A DNA stretch of 64,000 nt from Nematostella vectensis (lineage: Eukaryota > Cnidaria > Anthozoa > Actiniaria > Edwardsiidae). Below, piece by piece: positions 30,931 to 44,700 of this stretch (position 1 is the first letter of the stretch; the number at the start of each line of letters is the position of its first letter). The stretch lies in the NCBI RefSeq assembly GCF_932526225.1, contig NC_064042.1, forward strand, positions 12,473,040-12,537,039, written 5' to 3'. The translations under genes were made by a program, and so were the position numbers. The notes under the pieces are model-generated. The model had not been told where the DNA came from and made no database searches. It saw nothing but the letters and a program-made list of their open reading frames with translations.

Positions 30931-31258
30931 CTGGGCTTGCTGGTTTGGCTGCCATGGGTGGCATCACTCTACCGTAGACACAACGAGCGCCAGGCTTTCT
31001 CGCATTTCTCACCCCGCTCCATCCTTTAGCTGGCTTAGACGGCACAAACCTCAGGTCTCCGATTGGCGGTTCAGCAAATGGGATGCCATAGAATGATTCG
31101 GCCTCTCGCTCTGTACCAGAAACACTCTCTCGAAGACCACGCAATTTGTCCACGGATAAATGAACGACAACATCATCGGAAGTACCTTCTCTAGCTTGAG
31201 AGCCACACAAAAATATTGATAGAAAGACAATAAAGAAAACTCTGGCTTTGAAAGCCAT
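30931..31258 (-). CDS. Carboxylesterase/cholinesterase-like, first coding exon (minus gene)
   Basis: ATG at 31258 opens a signal peptide (FKARVFFIVFLSIFLCG) followed by the N-terminal type B carboxylesterase pattern: VDKLRGLRE, ESFYGIPFAEPPIGDLRF, and W.GVRNA ending near a Cys. The exon ends at 30931 at a GTAAGC donor in phase 1. Later exons (with the catalytic GESAGG region) are not found in this window by eye, so gene or pseudogene status is open. The product would be secreted. It is head-to-head with the similar exon at 31553. Confidence 0.7.
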
Positions 31259-31552
31259 GTCTTTTTTTAAATAACAGATCTGCCTTGACAGTTTTTCACG
31301 AACAACAACAAGAACAGACCCTTTCACTCTGGCCTTCACACCACAGGTTACCCATTAAACACTACTCAAGATTTCTACTGTTTTGTATGTTCTTTTATTA
31401 AAATAAAACCATAACCTTTCATCTAAAATCATCATCCTTGATAAAGAAACTCTGACTGATTGCGAAACACTTGTTGTTTATCCCATGGTTAAATTTGGTT
31501 AGTGTGACTGCTTGGGCCTCCTGTGGTAGTAATAAATCTGTCAAAGTGCAAA
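31259..31552. promoter_or_regulatory. 294-bp spacer between divergent esterase exons
   Basis: The only DNA between two oppositely directed start codons, so it must hold both 5' UTRs and a shared or back-to-back promoter, unless upstream non-coding exons exist. No clear TATA pair is seen. Confidence 0.45.
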
Positions 31553-31865
31553 ATGAGGACCAGAATATGTCTCCATTTACTATCACTCTTTCCTTTTCTA
31601 TTTAGCGTCTGTTCGCTGGCAGAGCAGGATGTAGTTATAACCCTAGGCCAGGGTAAGATTCAAGGAATGCGCGAACCTGTTCCGGGTGGGTACGAAGTTG
31701 AAATATTTCTAGGAATACCTTATGCCCGCGCTCCGGTGGGCGAGTTGAGGTTTGCAGACCCTCAGCCTCCACTAGAATGGACAGGAATACGTGATGCGAA
31801 GTCTTATAGAGCTGTTTGCCCACAAGCTCCATTTCTACGGAATTTTCAACCGCTCACAGAAAACG
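31553..31865 (+). CDS. Carboxylesterase/cholinesterase-like, first coding exon (plus gene)
   Basis: ATG 31553 begins MRTRICLHLLSLFPFLFSVC, a signal peptide. The esterase N-terminus follows: GQGKIQGMREP, FLGIPYARAPVGELRF, WTGIRDAKSY and a conserved Cys. The exon ends at 31865 before GTAAGC in phase 1, the same phase as its divergent neighbour, supporting a tandem-inverted gene pair. A LINE begins ~60-150 bp downstream in the presumed first intron. No further exon is recognised. Confidence 0.72.
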
Positions 31866-32019
31866 GTAAGCTCACAAAAAGTGGTAGATGGGTTATTGAT
31901 GATACGTAAGGAAAAACATAGCTTGATATCTTTATTACGGAATACTTAAATACTTAAATAAATACTCCCTATACACATGTATATATAGCTTACGCTAGTA
32001 ATGGGAGGGTTGGTCAGCT

Positions 32020-33212
32020 TTAAAGCCGGCGTAGGTGCGAAGGCACCTTTAGCTGCCTGATGGCCGGCAGAGCGGCTGTTTTAAATGCCTCTAGGGTTAC
32101 TTGATTGACAACGTTACTTGGAAGTAAGTTCCAGATTCTTATAGCTCTTGGAAAAAAGGAATAATTATAGGATTGAATATTAGACTGTTGTTGCAAAAAA
32201 CTATGGTTATGCCTCCTAGTGACTCTATATGACGGTTGAGAAACATAAGTAGGGAGAGGGCAGGCCACAAGGTTGTTATAGAATTTAAACATTAGAACTG
32301 ACTGGTGGAATAGTCTTCTAGTTTCAAGCGTATCCCATTTTAGTTGGTTCACAAGCTCTGTGGAGCTAGCTTGGAAACTATAGTTGTTTGTTACAAATCT
32401 GGCTGCGTTCTTTTGTACTTGTTCTAATCTATTTACGTCTGTGTCTGTATAAGGGCTCCATGCCGCTAAGGCATATTCCAGTGATGGTCGTACGAGCGAT
32501 AAATAAGCACGTTCTTTTACTGCAGGCTCGCAGGGTTTCAAAGTTCTTCTAATCGCGCCGAGGGTTTTGTTAGCCTTCGTCGCTATTTTGGAACAGTGGG
32601 GGCCCCAGCGTAGTTGTTTATTGCATCTTACTCCAAGATAGTCTTGGTCTGCCACTTGAGTAAAGGGCTTCGCGTCTGCAGTATACACGTATGTTGATGG
32701 TTTTCTCTTCTTCGTTACTGATAGTAAGTAACATTTTGTCACATTAAATTCCATTTGCCATGCCGATGACCATTTATAAACACCGTCCAGATCTTCTTGA
32801 AGTGCTGTATGGTCATCCGTTGTAGAGATTGGGCGATAAATGATCGTATCATCTGCGAAGAGTCTGACCTGGGACTTCGATGCTTCACAGATGTCGTTTA
32901 TATACAGTAGGAACAGAGTTGGTCCCAGAACGGAGCCCTGTGGAACGCCTGATGTTACATGCACTTTGCTAGAGTGGGATCCATTGACTACCACGTACTG
33001 GGACCTGTTTCTCAAAAAGCCAGATATCCATGCTAGTGTCTTCCCCTCGATGCCATAATGAGAAAGCTTCTTGAGGAGCTTTGAGTGCGACACTTTATCG
33101 AAGGCTTTACTGTAATCTAATAGTAAAGCATCCACTTGGCCATGATGGTTTAATGTAGTTGCCCAGTCGTGGAATGTGAGGACTAGCTGAGTCTCACAAG
33201 ATAGTGCTTGCC
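32020..33212 (-). pseudogene. LINE reverse transcriptase, 5'-truncated (CR1/Rex1-like), second copy
   Basis: On the minus strand from about 33212: SCETQL, LLDYSKAFDKVSHSKLLKKL, SGVPQGSVLGPTLFLLYIND, catalytic FADDTIIY and the C-terminal SFFPRAIRIWNLLPSNV block, ending at 32020. It starts inside the RT domain, so about two thirds of the element is missing. The reading frame is otherwise open, implying a fairly young insertion. It is of a different subfamily from the LINE at 11183. The element likely extends to about 31925 through its AT-rich 3' UTR. Confidence 0.88.
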
Positions 33213-33265
33213 GAAGAAATTATTCTATAATCTAATAATGTCTGAAATAAAACGATTGTCAATAA

Positions 33266-33784
33266 TGCACTAGTCAATTGAAACCCCCACCCCCATGGTC
33301 CCGGCGAAGAGTGGGGGATTAGACTTTGACTCTGTACAAAACTAAGAAAATCCCCCAGGTGCTCAGGACAAAACTGCAGTCAAATGCCCAGGTGGGGATC
33401 TAGCTTTTTGCCAAGAGGAGGGGGGAGTAACCCAAAAATTTTCCTCATTATTTTACATTCATAACGATTTTGGAATAAACAGACACAATGAAAACAATAA
33501 AAAAGGCAGCCACCCACCCGTAGACCCGCTAGTGCTACTGACAACAAGTCATCCAAAATAAGCCTTTATCCTTCAAAGCCAGTACATTTTAGCGAGTAAA
33601 TTTGTACCAATAACTATGAAGATAACAGTTACTAAAAAACCCAAACCCGTAGGGTGGACAATTCTTTGATTCAAAAACTGTCAATTCCCCCACCCCTTCG
33701 GGACAAAACTGCTCTGAAACCAAAACGTTAACCCCACACTTCTCCAGAACCATATGGGTGTGGGGGTTTCAAATGACTAGTGCA
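33266..33784. mobile_element. PIF/Harbinger-like MITE
   Basis: Terminal inverted repeats TGCACTAGTCA followed by (A)TTGAAACCCCCAC at the left, and the complement at the right, with 3-bp TAA duplications (33263-33265 and 33785-33787). 519 bp, non-coding. A TWA duplication is the PIF/Harbinger signature. Confidence 0.8.
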
Positions 33785-33787
33785 TAA

Positions 33788-35460
33788 GCCTGCTGCTATT
33801 TTAAAAATTCTGTGATCTCTCGCCGATGACTTCCAGCAGCTAAAATTGCCTGGCTTCTATCATTCAAAATCATTGAAGCCTGATTCAATGGCCAGAAACT
33901 AAATAGTTTCAAATCAAGCCACATCTCCAAAGTGGCTACCAAAAAGCCCCAAATGCAGTTGCCTTTTAAGCAGTTAGAAATTGTTGACAAGAGTTTGCAG
34001 AATATTGAAAATTGCAGTGAGCTGTAGACTTTTGTTGTGAAACTTTTTTATCAGTGTTTCAAAAACATATTTAAATGCCACAAATCACACCATCCGCATA
34101 GATACTCCTCCCAGTCTAGGTAAAGAGGTGGAAATAATGGGATGGTCCTCTTGCACTCATTTGTGTTGTGTAACTAGACAATGATTAATAGCAACATTTA
34201 AATGTATTGTATAATTCAGACTCTAAAAAGGGTGTAGACAAACTAGAAAATGGAAATGGAAAGGTGTCGGTAATACAAAGAATGTAACAGAAATTAATCA
34301 TAATAGAGGATGAATAGGAGAATCTGTTTACAGCCAGCTTTTGCACTCTTTGCCTGTTTAGGATAAAGCTTGAAGCTATCATCCATCACCCTAGTTAAAA
34401 AAGTAGCAAGCCCGAGGGGGGGAGGGGGGGGGGAAATATTTGAATTTAGTGCACTGTACGAATTATTATTAAAACAAGTTATTTTATTTACTTTTTACAG
34501 ACACAGCAGTAATATGATGCACTGGATGCTACGGGCTAGTCAAGGAGCAAAGAAGAAGATACAGTAGTTTGCCATATGATTGACTACCTTTTTTGTAATT
34601 GCTAAAAGGTTATTTGGGAATGTTTTGTATGTGCTAATGTTTACTGTAAGACAAGCAGGCATCCCTCTTGAAAAAAAGCATTTCCATCAAACACGCGCTA
34701 GTCTTTTCTTATTCTTAGAGTTTCATTGATCTAAATAATTGGATTATTATTATTATTATAGGATATCCTATCGATAGAGATAGCTCAGTGAATTTGATTG
34801 TACATTTAAAGTTAAATAAAGTGTGTATTTATTGTATATTGGTGTGTGTGCTTATTTTTTAAATGATTTATATAAAACTATTGCATACGGGTCCGCAATA
34901 CGTAAATGTATGCAAAATCCGGACATAAAGGTTCAATTTAATATATAATATAAAGTTTAATGGACATTTCTATACTTATACGCAACGTTTAATGGAATAA
35001 CATGTCCTGGATAGTCTCAGAAAGGTTATATTTAAAGGTCTTTCCAGATAAAATTTAATGGATTTACGTGTTCTCGATAGTTTTATAAAGTTTACATTCA
35101 AAATAACACATTTCGAAACCTTTGAAAAAGTTAATATTCCAGCCTACTGAAAAGAACACTGAAATCTAAAGTTTAGATTTCTTATTTCATCCCCGGTTTG
35201 CGGACATGCACAAAGTCGACGGTGAAGGATGCAGGATTTATTACCTTTCTTTTTTTTTAACGGGAAATCAAGAGAGCTGTGTGATGCGGAATTGGGCATA
35301 AAATTGAGCGGAAATGTGGGATCAGAACCCCTTTCAAGACCACACGTTCAGGTACAATCAAAAGAAACCCAGAAGAATCTGTAAATTAATAAGGCTATTA
35401 ATGTGTTAACATGTCACCACTAGCTCCCGCTTTTGAGTATCGTATATCAGTGTTTATTAT
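33788..35460. other. Host intergenic DNA
   Basis: AT-rich with no supported gene. A G-rich tract near 34414-34432 (two long G runs) could form a quadruplex. Confidence 0.4.
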
Positions 35461-35630
35461 CCGGTATTTTTTACCCGATAATTTATCGGGTATTTTACCC
35501 GATGTTTTATCGGGTATTTTTACCCGATGTTTTATCGGGTATTTTTACCGGATGTTTTATCGGGTATTTATACCCGATGCTTCATCGGGTATTTATACCC
35601 GATGTTTCATCGGGTATTTACCCTTTTAGT
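35461..35630. repeat. ~25-bp palindromic minisatellite
   Basis: About seven tandem units of ATCGGGTATTTTTACCCGAT-type sequence. Each unit is itself an inverted repeat (ACCCGAT/ATCGGGT). Confidence 0.9.
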
Positions 35631-35704
35631 TAATGGTTATATTATAAATAATATTTTAATTACCCGATCCAGTATTTGTATTAGTATACCTAATATACTG
35701 GTAT

Positions 35705-38700
35705 TGACTATTAGTATACCTAAGAGTTGACGCTCTATGACTCTTTGAATATCAAAGAGTTGACGCTCTATGGCTCTTAGCATACCTAAGAGTTGACGCT
35801 CTATGGCTCTTAGTATACCTAAGAGTTGACACTCTATGACTCTTTGAATACCAAAGAGTTGACGCTCTATGACTCTTTGAATACCAAAGAGTTGACGCTC
35901 TATGGCTCTTAAAATACCTAAGAGTTGACGCTCTATGGCTCTTAGAATACCTAAGAGTTGACGCTTTATGATCCTAAGTGTACCTAAGAGTTGACGCTTT
36001 ATGGCTTATAGAATACCTAAGAGTTGACGCTCTATGACTCTTTGAATACCAAAGAGTTGACGCTCTATGGCTCTTAGAATATCTAAGAGTTGACGCTTTA
36101 TGGCTCTTAGAATACCTAAGAGTTGACGCTCTATGGCTCTAAGTATACCTAAGAGTTGACGCTTTATGGCTTATAGAATACCTAAGAGTTGACGCTCTAT
36201 GGCTCTTAGTATACCTAAGAGTTGATGCTTTATGACTCTTAGTATACCTAAGTGTTGACACTCTATGGCTCTTAGTATACCTAGGAGTTGACACTCTATG
36301 GCTCTTAGTATACCTAAGAGTTGACGCTCTATGACTCTTAGAATACCTAAGAGTTACCGCTCTATGGCACTTAGAATACCTAAGAGTTGACGCTCTATGG
36401 CTCTTAGAATACCAAATAGTTGAGGCTCTATGGCTCTTAGAATACCAAAGAGTTGAGGCTCTATGGCTCTTAGTATACCTAAGAGTTGACGCTCTATGAC
36501 TCTTAGTATACCTAAAAGTTGACGCTATATGACCTTTAGTATACCTGAGAGTTGACGCTCTATGGCACTTAGTATACCTAAGAGTTGACGCTTTATGGCT
36601 TTTAGTATACGTAAAAGTTGAAGCTCTATTACTCTTAGTATACCTAAAAGTTGACACTCTATGGCTCTTAGTATACCTAAGAGTTGACACTCTATGGCTC
36701 TTGGTATACCTAAGAGTAGACACTCTTTGACTCTTAGTATACCTAAGAGTTGCCGCTCTATGACTTAGTATACCTAAGAGTTGACGCTCTAATACTCTTA
36801 GTATACCTAAGAGTTGACGCTCTTTGACTTTTAGTATACCTAACAGTTGACGCTCTAATACTCTTAGTATACCTAAGAGTTGACGCTCTTTGACTCTTAG
36901 TATACCTAAGAGTTGACGCTCTATTACTCTTAGAATACCTAAAAGTTGTCGCTCTATGGCTCTTAGTATACTTTAGAGTTGAAGCTCTATTACTCTTAGT
37001 ATACATAAAAGTTGACGCTCTATGGCTCTTAGGATACCTGAGAATTGATGCTCTATGGCTCTTAGTACAGCTTAGAGTAGACGCTCTATTACTCTAAGAA
37101 TACCTAAGAGTTACCGCTCTATGACTTAGTATACCTAAGAGTGGACCCTCTATTACTCTTAGTATACCTAAGAGTTGACACTCTATGGCTCTTAGTATAC
37201 CTAAGAGTTGACGCTCTATTACTCTTAGTATACCTAAGAGTTGACGCTCTATGACTTAGTATACCTAAGATTTGACGCTCTATGGCTTTTAGTATACCTA
37301 AGAGTTGACGCTCTATGATTCTTAGTATACCTAAGAGTTGACGCTCTATGATTCTTAAAATACCTAAGAGTTGACGCTCTATGACTCTTAGTATACCTAA
37401 GAGTTGATGCTTTATGATTCTTAGTATACATAAGAGTTGACGCTCTATGGCTCTTAGAATACCTAAGAGTTGAGGCTCTATGGCTCTAAGTATACTTTAG
37501 AGTTGACGCTCTATGACTCTTAGAATACCTAAGAGTTGACGCTTTATGGCTCTTAGAATACCTAAGAGTTGAGGCTCTATGGCTCTAAGTATACCTAAGA
37601 GTTGACGCTCTATGGCTCTTAGAATACCTAAGAGTTGACGCTTTATGACTCTTAGTATACCTAAGAGTTGACGCTCTATGGCTCTTAGTACAGCTAAGAG
37701 TAGACGCTCTATGACTCTAAGAATACCTAAGAGTTGCCGCTCTATGACTTAGTATACCTAAGAGTTGACGCTCTATGGCTCTTAGGATACCTAAGAGTTG
37801 ACGCTCTATGACTCTTAGTATATCTAAGAGTTGACGCTCTTTGACTCTTAGTATACCTAAGAGTTGTCGCTCTATTACTCTTAGTATACCTAAGAGTTGA
37901 CGCTCTTTGATTCTTAAAATACCTAAGAGTTGACGCTCTATGACTTTTAGTATACCTAAGAGTTGATGCTTTATGATTCTTAGTATACATAAGAGGTGAC
38001 GCTCTATGGCTCTTAGAATACCTAAGAGTTGAGGCTCTATGGCTTTTAGTATACCTAAGAGTTGACGCTCTATGATTCTTAGTATACCTAAGAGTTGACG
38101 CTCTATGATTCTTAAAATACCTAAGAGTTGACGCTCTATGACTGTTAGTATACCTAAGAGTTGATGCTTTAAGATTCTTAGTATACATAAGAGTTGACGC
38201 TCTAAGGCTCTTAGAATACCTAAGAGTTGAGGCTCTATGGCTCTAAGTATACCTAAGAGTTTACGCTCTATGACTCTTAGAATACCTAAGAGTTGACGCT
38301 TTATGGCTCTTAGAATACCTAAGAGTTGAGGCTCTATGGCTCTAAGTATACCTAAGAGTTGACGCTCTATGGCTCTTAGAATACCTAAGAGTTGACGCTT
38401 TATAACTCTTAGTATACCTAAGAGTTGACGCTCTATGGCTCTTAGTATACCTAAGAGTTGACGCTCTATGGCTTTTAGTACAGCTAAGAGTAGACGCTCT
38501 ATGACTCTAAGAATGCCTAAGAGTTGACGCTTTATGGCTCTTAGAATACCTAAGAGTTGAGGCTCTATGGCTCTAAGTATACCTAAGAGTTGACGCTCTA
38601 TAGCTCTTAGAATACCTAAGAGTTGACGCTTTATGACTCTTAGTATACCTAAGAGTTGACGCTCTATGGCTCTTAGTATATCTAAGAGTTGACGCTCTAT

Positions 38701-41700
38701 GGCTCTTAGTACAGCTAAGAGTAGACGCTGTATGACTCTAAGAATACCTAAGAGTTGCCGCTCTATGACTTAGTATACCTAAGAGTTGACGCTCTATTAC
38801 TCTTAGAATACCTAAAAGTTGTCGCTCTATGGCTCTTAGTATACTTTAGAGTTGAAGCTCTATAACTCTTAGTATACATAAAAGTTGACGCTCTATGGCT
38901 CTTAGGATACCTGAGAATTGATGCTCTATGGCTCTTAGTACAGCTTAGAGTAGACGCTCTATTACTCTAAGAATACCTAAGAGTTACCGCTCTATGACTT
39001 AGTATACCTAAGAGTGGACCCTCTATTACTCTTAGTATACCTAAGAGTTGACACTCTATGGCTCTTAGTATACCTAAGAGTTGACGCTCTATTACTCTTA
39101 GTATACCTAAGAGTTGACGCTCTATGACTTAGTATACCTAAGATTTGACGCTCTATGGCTTTTAGTATACCTAAGAGTTGACGCTCTATGATTCTTAGTA
39201 TACCTAAGAGTTGACGCTCTATGATTCTTAAAATACCTAAGAGTTGACGCTCTATGACTCTTAGTATACCTAAGAGTTGATGCTTTATGATTCTTAGTAT
39301 ACATAAGAGTTGACGCTCTATGGCTCTTAGAATACCTAAGAGTTGAGGCTCTATGGCTCTAAGTATACTTTAGAGTTGACGCTCTATGACTCTTAGAATA
39401 CCTAAGAGTTGACGCTTTATGGCTCTTAGAATACCTAAGAGTTGAGGCTCTATGGCTCTAAGTATACCTAAGAGTTGACGCTCTATGGCTCTTAGAATAC
39501 CTAAGAGTTGACGCTTTATGACTCTTAGTATACCTAAGAGTTGACGCTCTATGGCTCTTAGTACAGCTAAGAGTAGACGCTCTATGACTCTAAGAATACC
39601 TAAGAGTTGCCGCTCTATGACTTAGTATACCTAAGAGTTGACGCTCTATGGCTCTTAGGATACCTAAGAGTTGACGCTCTATGACTCTTAGTATATCTAA
39701 GAGTTGACGCTCTTTGACTCTTAGTATACCTAAGAGTTGTCGCTCTATTACTCTTAGTATACCTAAGAGTTGACGCTCTTTGATTCTTAAAATACCTAAG
39801 AGTTGACGCTCTATGACTTTTAGTATACCTAAGAGTTGATGCTTTATGATTCTTAGTATACATAAGAGGTGACGCTCTATGGCTCTTAGAATACCTAAGA
39901 GTTGAGGCTCTATGGCTTTTAGTATACCTAAGAGTTGACGCTCTATGATTCTTAGTATACCTAAGAGTTGACGCTCTATGATTCTTAAAATACCTAAGAG
40001 TTGACGCTCTATGACTGTTAGTATACCTAAGAGTTGATGCTTTAAGATTCTTAGTATACATAAGAGTTGACGCTCTAAGGCTCTTAGAATACCTAAGAGT
40101 TGAGGCTCTATGGCTCTAAGTATACCTAAGAGTTTACGCTCTATGACTCTTAGAATACCTAAGAGTTGACGCTTTATGGCTCTTAGAATACCTAAGAGTT
40201 GAGGCTCTATGGCTCTAAGTATACCTAAGAGTTGACGCTCTATGGCTCTTAGAATACCTAAGAGTTGACACTTTATAACTCTTAGTATACCTAAGAGTTG
40301 ACGCTCTATGGCTCTTAGTATACCTAAGAGTTGACGCTCTATGGCTTTTAGTACAGCTAAGAGTAGACGCTCTATGACTCTAAGAATGCCTAAGAGTTGA
40401 CGCTTTATGGCTCTTAGAATACCTAAGAGTTGAGGCTCTATGGCTCTAAGTATACCTAAGAGTTGACGCTCTATAGCTCTTAGAATACCTAAGAGTTGAC
40501 GCTTTATGACTCTTAGTATACCTAAGAGTTGACGCTCTATGGCTCTTAGTATATCTAAGAGTTGACGCTCTATGGCTCTTAGTACAGCTAAGAGTAGACG
40601 CTGTATGACTCTAAGAATACCTAAGAGTTGCCGCTCTATGACTTAGTATACCTAAGAGTTGACGCTCTATGGCTCTTAGGATACCTAAGAGTTGACGCTC
40701 TATGACTCTTAGTATATCTAAGAGTTGACGCTCTTTGACTCTTAGTATACCTAAGAGTTGTCGCTCTATTACTCTTAGTATACCTAAGAGTTGACGCTCT
40801 TTGACTCTTAGTATACCTAAGAGTTGACGCTCTATTGCTCTTAGAATAAATAAGAGTTGACGCTCTATGACTCTAAAAATACCTAAGAGTTGCCGCTCTA
40901 TGACTTAGTATACCCAAGAGTTGACGCTCTACGATTCTTAGAATACCTAAGAGTTGACGCTCTATGACTCTTAGTATACCTAAGAGTTGACGCTCTTTGA
41001 CTCTTAGTATACCTAAGAGTTGATGCGGTATTACTTTTAGTATACCTAAGAGTTGACGCTATATGACTCTTAGTATACCTAAGTGTTGACGCTCTATGGC
41101 TCTTAGTATACCTAAGAGTTGATGCTTTATGGCTCTTAGTATACCTAAGAGTTGATGCTTTATGACTCTTAGTATACCTAAGTGTTGACACTCTATGGCT
41201 CTTAGTATACCTAGGAGTTGACACTCTATGGCTCTTAGTATACCTAAGAGTTGACGCTCTATGACTCTTAGAATACCTAAGAGTTACCGCTCTATGGCAC
41301 TTAGAATACCTAAGAGTTGACGCTCTATGGCTCTTAGAATACCAAAGAGTTGAGGCTCTATGGCTCTTAGAATACCAAAGAGTTGAGGCTCTATGGCTCT
41401 TAGTATACCTAAGAGTTGACGCTCTATGACTCTTAGTATACCTAAAAGTTGACGCTATATGACCTTTAGTATACCTGAGAGTTGACGCTCTATGGCACTT
41501 AGTATACCTAAGAGTTGACGCTTTATGGCTTTTAGTATACGTAAAAGTTGAAGCTCTATGGCTCTTAGCATACTTTAGAGTTGACGCTCTATTACTCTTA
41601 GTATACCTAAAAGTTGACGCTCTATGGCTCTTAGTATACTTTAGAGTTGAAGCTCTATTACTCTTAGTATACCTAAAAGTTGACACTCTATGGCTCTTAG

Positions 41701-44700
41701 TATACCTAAGAGTTGACACTCTATGGCTCTTGGTATACCTAAGAGTAGACACTCTTCGACTCTTAGTATACCTAAGAGTTGCCGCTCTATGACTTAGTAT
41801 ACCTAAGAGTTGACGCTCTAATACTCTTGTATACCTAAGAGTTGACGCTCTTTGACTCTTAGTATACCTAACAGTTGACGCTCTAATACTCTTAGTATAC
41901 CTAAGAGTTGACGCTCTTTGACTCTTAGTATACCTAAGAGTTGACGCTCTATTACTCTTAAAATACCTAAAAGTTGTCGCTCTATGGCTCTTAGTATACT
42001 TTAGAGTTGAAGCTCTATTACTCTTAGTATACATAAAAGTTGACGCTCTATGGCTCTTAGGATACCTGAGAATTGATGCTCTATGGCTCTTAGTACAGCT
42101 AAGAGTAGACGCTCTATTACTCTAAGAATACCTAAGAGTTGCCGCTCTATGACTTAGTATACCTAAGAGTGGACCCTCTATTACTCTTAGTATACCTAAG
42201 AGTTGACACTCTATGGCTCTTAGTATACCTAAGAGTTGACGCTCTATTACTCTTAGTATACCTAAGAGTTGACGCTCTATGATTCTTAGTATACCTAAGA
42301 GTTGACGCTCTATGACTTAGTATACCTAAGAGTTGACGCTCTATGACTTAGTATACCTAAGAGTTGACGCTCTATGGCTTTTAGTATACATAAGAGTTGA
42401 CGCTCTATGATTCTTAGTATACCTAAGAGTTGACGCTCTATGATTCTTAAAATACCTAAGAGTTGACGCTCTATGACTCTTAGTATACCTAAGGGTTGAT
42501 GCTTTATGATTCTTAGTATACATAAGAGTTGACGCTCTATGGCTCTTAGAATACCTAAGAGTTGAGGCTCTATGGCTCTAAGTATACTTTAGAGTTGACG
42601 CTCTATGACTCTTAGAATACCTAAGAGTTGACGCTTTATGGCTCTTAGAATACCTAAGAGTTGAGGCTCTATGGCTCTAAGTATACCTAAGAGTTGACGC
42701 TCTATGGCTCTTAGAATACCTAAGAGTTGACGCTTTATGACTCTTAGTATACCTAAGAGTTGACGCTCTATGGCTCTTAGTATACCTAAGAGTTGACGCT
42801 CTATGGCTCTTAGTACAGCTAAGAGTAGATGCTCTATGACTCTAAGAATACCTAAGAGTTGCCGCTCTATGACTTAGTATACCTAAGAGTTGACGCTCTA
42901 TGGCTCTTAGGATACCTAAGAGTTGACGCTCTATGACTTTTAGTATATCTAAGAGTTGACGCTCTTTGACTCTTAGTATACCTAAGAGTTGTCGCTCTAT
43001 TACTCTTAGTATACCTAAGAGTTGACGCTCTTTGATTCTTAAAATACCTAAGAGTTGACGCTCTATGACTCTTAGTATACCTAAGAGTTGATGCTTTATG
43101 ATTCTTAGTATACATAAGAGGTGACGCTCTATGGCTCTTAGAATACCTAAGAGTTGAGGCTCTATGGGTTTTAGTATACCTAAGAGTTGACGCTCTATGA
43201 TTCTTAGTATACCTAAGAGTTGACGCTCTATGATTCTTAAAATACCTAAGAGTTGACGCTCTATGACTCTTAGTATACCTAAGAGTTGATGCTTTAAGAT
43301 TCTTAGTATACATAAGAGTTGACGCTCTAAGGCTCTTAGAATACCTAAGAGTTGAGGCTCTATGGCTCTTAGAATACCTAAGAGTTGACGCTTTATAACT
43401 CTTAGTATACCTAAGAGTTGACGCTCTATGGCTCTTAGTATACCTAAGAGTTGACGCTCTATGGCTCTTAGTACAGCTAAGAGTAGACGCTCTATGACTC
43501 TAAGAATGCCTAAGAGGTGACGCTTTATGGCTCTTAGAATACCTAAGAGTTGAGGCTCTATGGCTCTAAGTATACCTAAGAGTTGACGCTCTATGGCTCT
43601 TAGAATACCTAAGAGTTGACGCTTTATGACTCTTAGTATACCTAAGAGTTGACGCTCTATGGCTCTTAGTATATCTAAGAGTTGACGCTCTATGGCTCTT
43701 AGTACAGCTAAGAGTAGACGCTGTATGACTTTAAGAATACCTAAGAGTTGCCGCTCTATGACTTAGTATACCTAAGAGTTGACGCTCTATGGCTCTTAGG
43801 ATACCTAAGAGTTGACGCTCTATGACTCTTAGTATATCTAAGAGTTGACGCTCTTTGACTCTTAGTATACCTAAGAGTTGTCGCTCTATTACTCTTAGTA
43901 TACCTAAGAGTTGACGCTCTTTGACTCTTAGTATACCTAAGAGTTGACGCTCTATTGCTCTTAGAATAAATAAGAGTTGACGCTCTATGACTCTAAAAAT
44001 ACCTAAGAGTTGCCGCTCTATGACTTAGTATACCTAAGAGTTGACGCTCTACGATTCTTAGAATACCTAAGAGTTGACGCTCTATGACTCTTAGTATACC
44101 TAAGAGTTGACGCTCTTTGACTCTTAGTATACCTAAGAGTTGATGCGGTATTACTTTTAGTATACCTAAGAGTTGACGCTATATGACTCTTAGTATACCT
44201 AAGTGTTGACGCTCTATGGCTCTTAGTATACCTAAGAGTTGATGCTTTATGACTCTTAGTATACCTAAGAGGTGATGCTTTATGATTCTTAGTATGCCTA
44301 AGAGTTGACGCTCTGTGACTCTTAGTATACCTAGGAGTTGACGATCTATCGCTCTTAGTATACCTTAGAGTTGATGCTTTATGATTCTTAGAATACCTAA
44401 GAGTTGACGCTATATGACTCTTAGTATATCTAAGAGGTGATGCTTTATGATTCTTAGTATACCTAAGAGTTGACGCTCTTTGACTCTTAGTATACCTAAC
44501 TGTTGACACTCTATGACTCTTAGTATACCTAAGAGTTGTCGCTCTATTACTCTTAGTATACCTAAGAGTTGACGCTCTTTGACTCTTAGTATACCTAAGA
44601 GTTGACGCTCTATTGCTCTTAGAATAAATAAGAGTTGACGCTCTATGACTCTAAAAATACCTAAGAGTTGCCGCTCTATGACTTAGTATACCTAAGAGTT

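Noticed and set aside
34410-34435. G-quadruplex-like tract as a functional element
   Set aside because: Only two long G runs in intergenic DNA; no context supports function.
40898-42034. Long minus-strand open frame of 11-residue repeats in the minisatellite
   Set aside because: The openness follows from the 33-bp period. Two-base-short monomers break the frame repeatedly and there are no flanking gene features.
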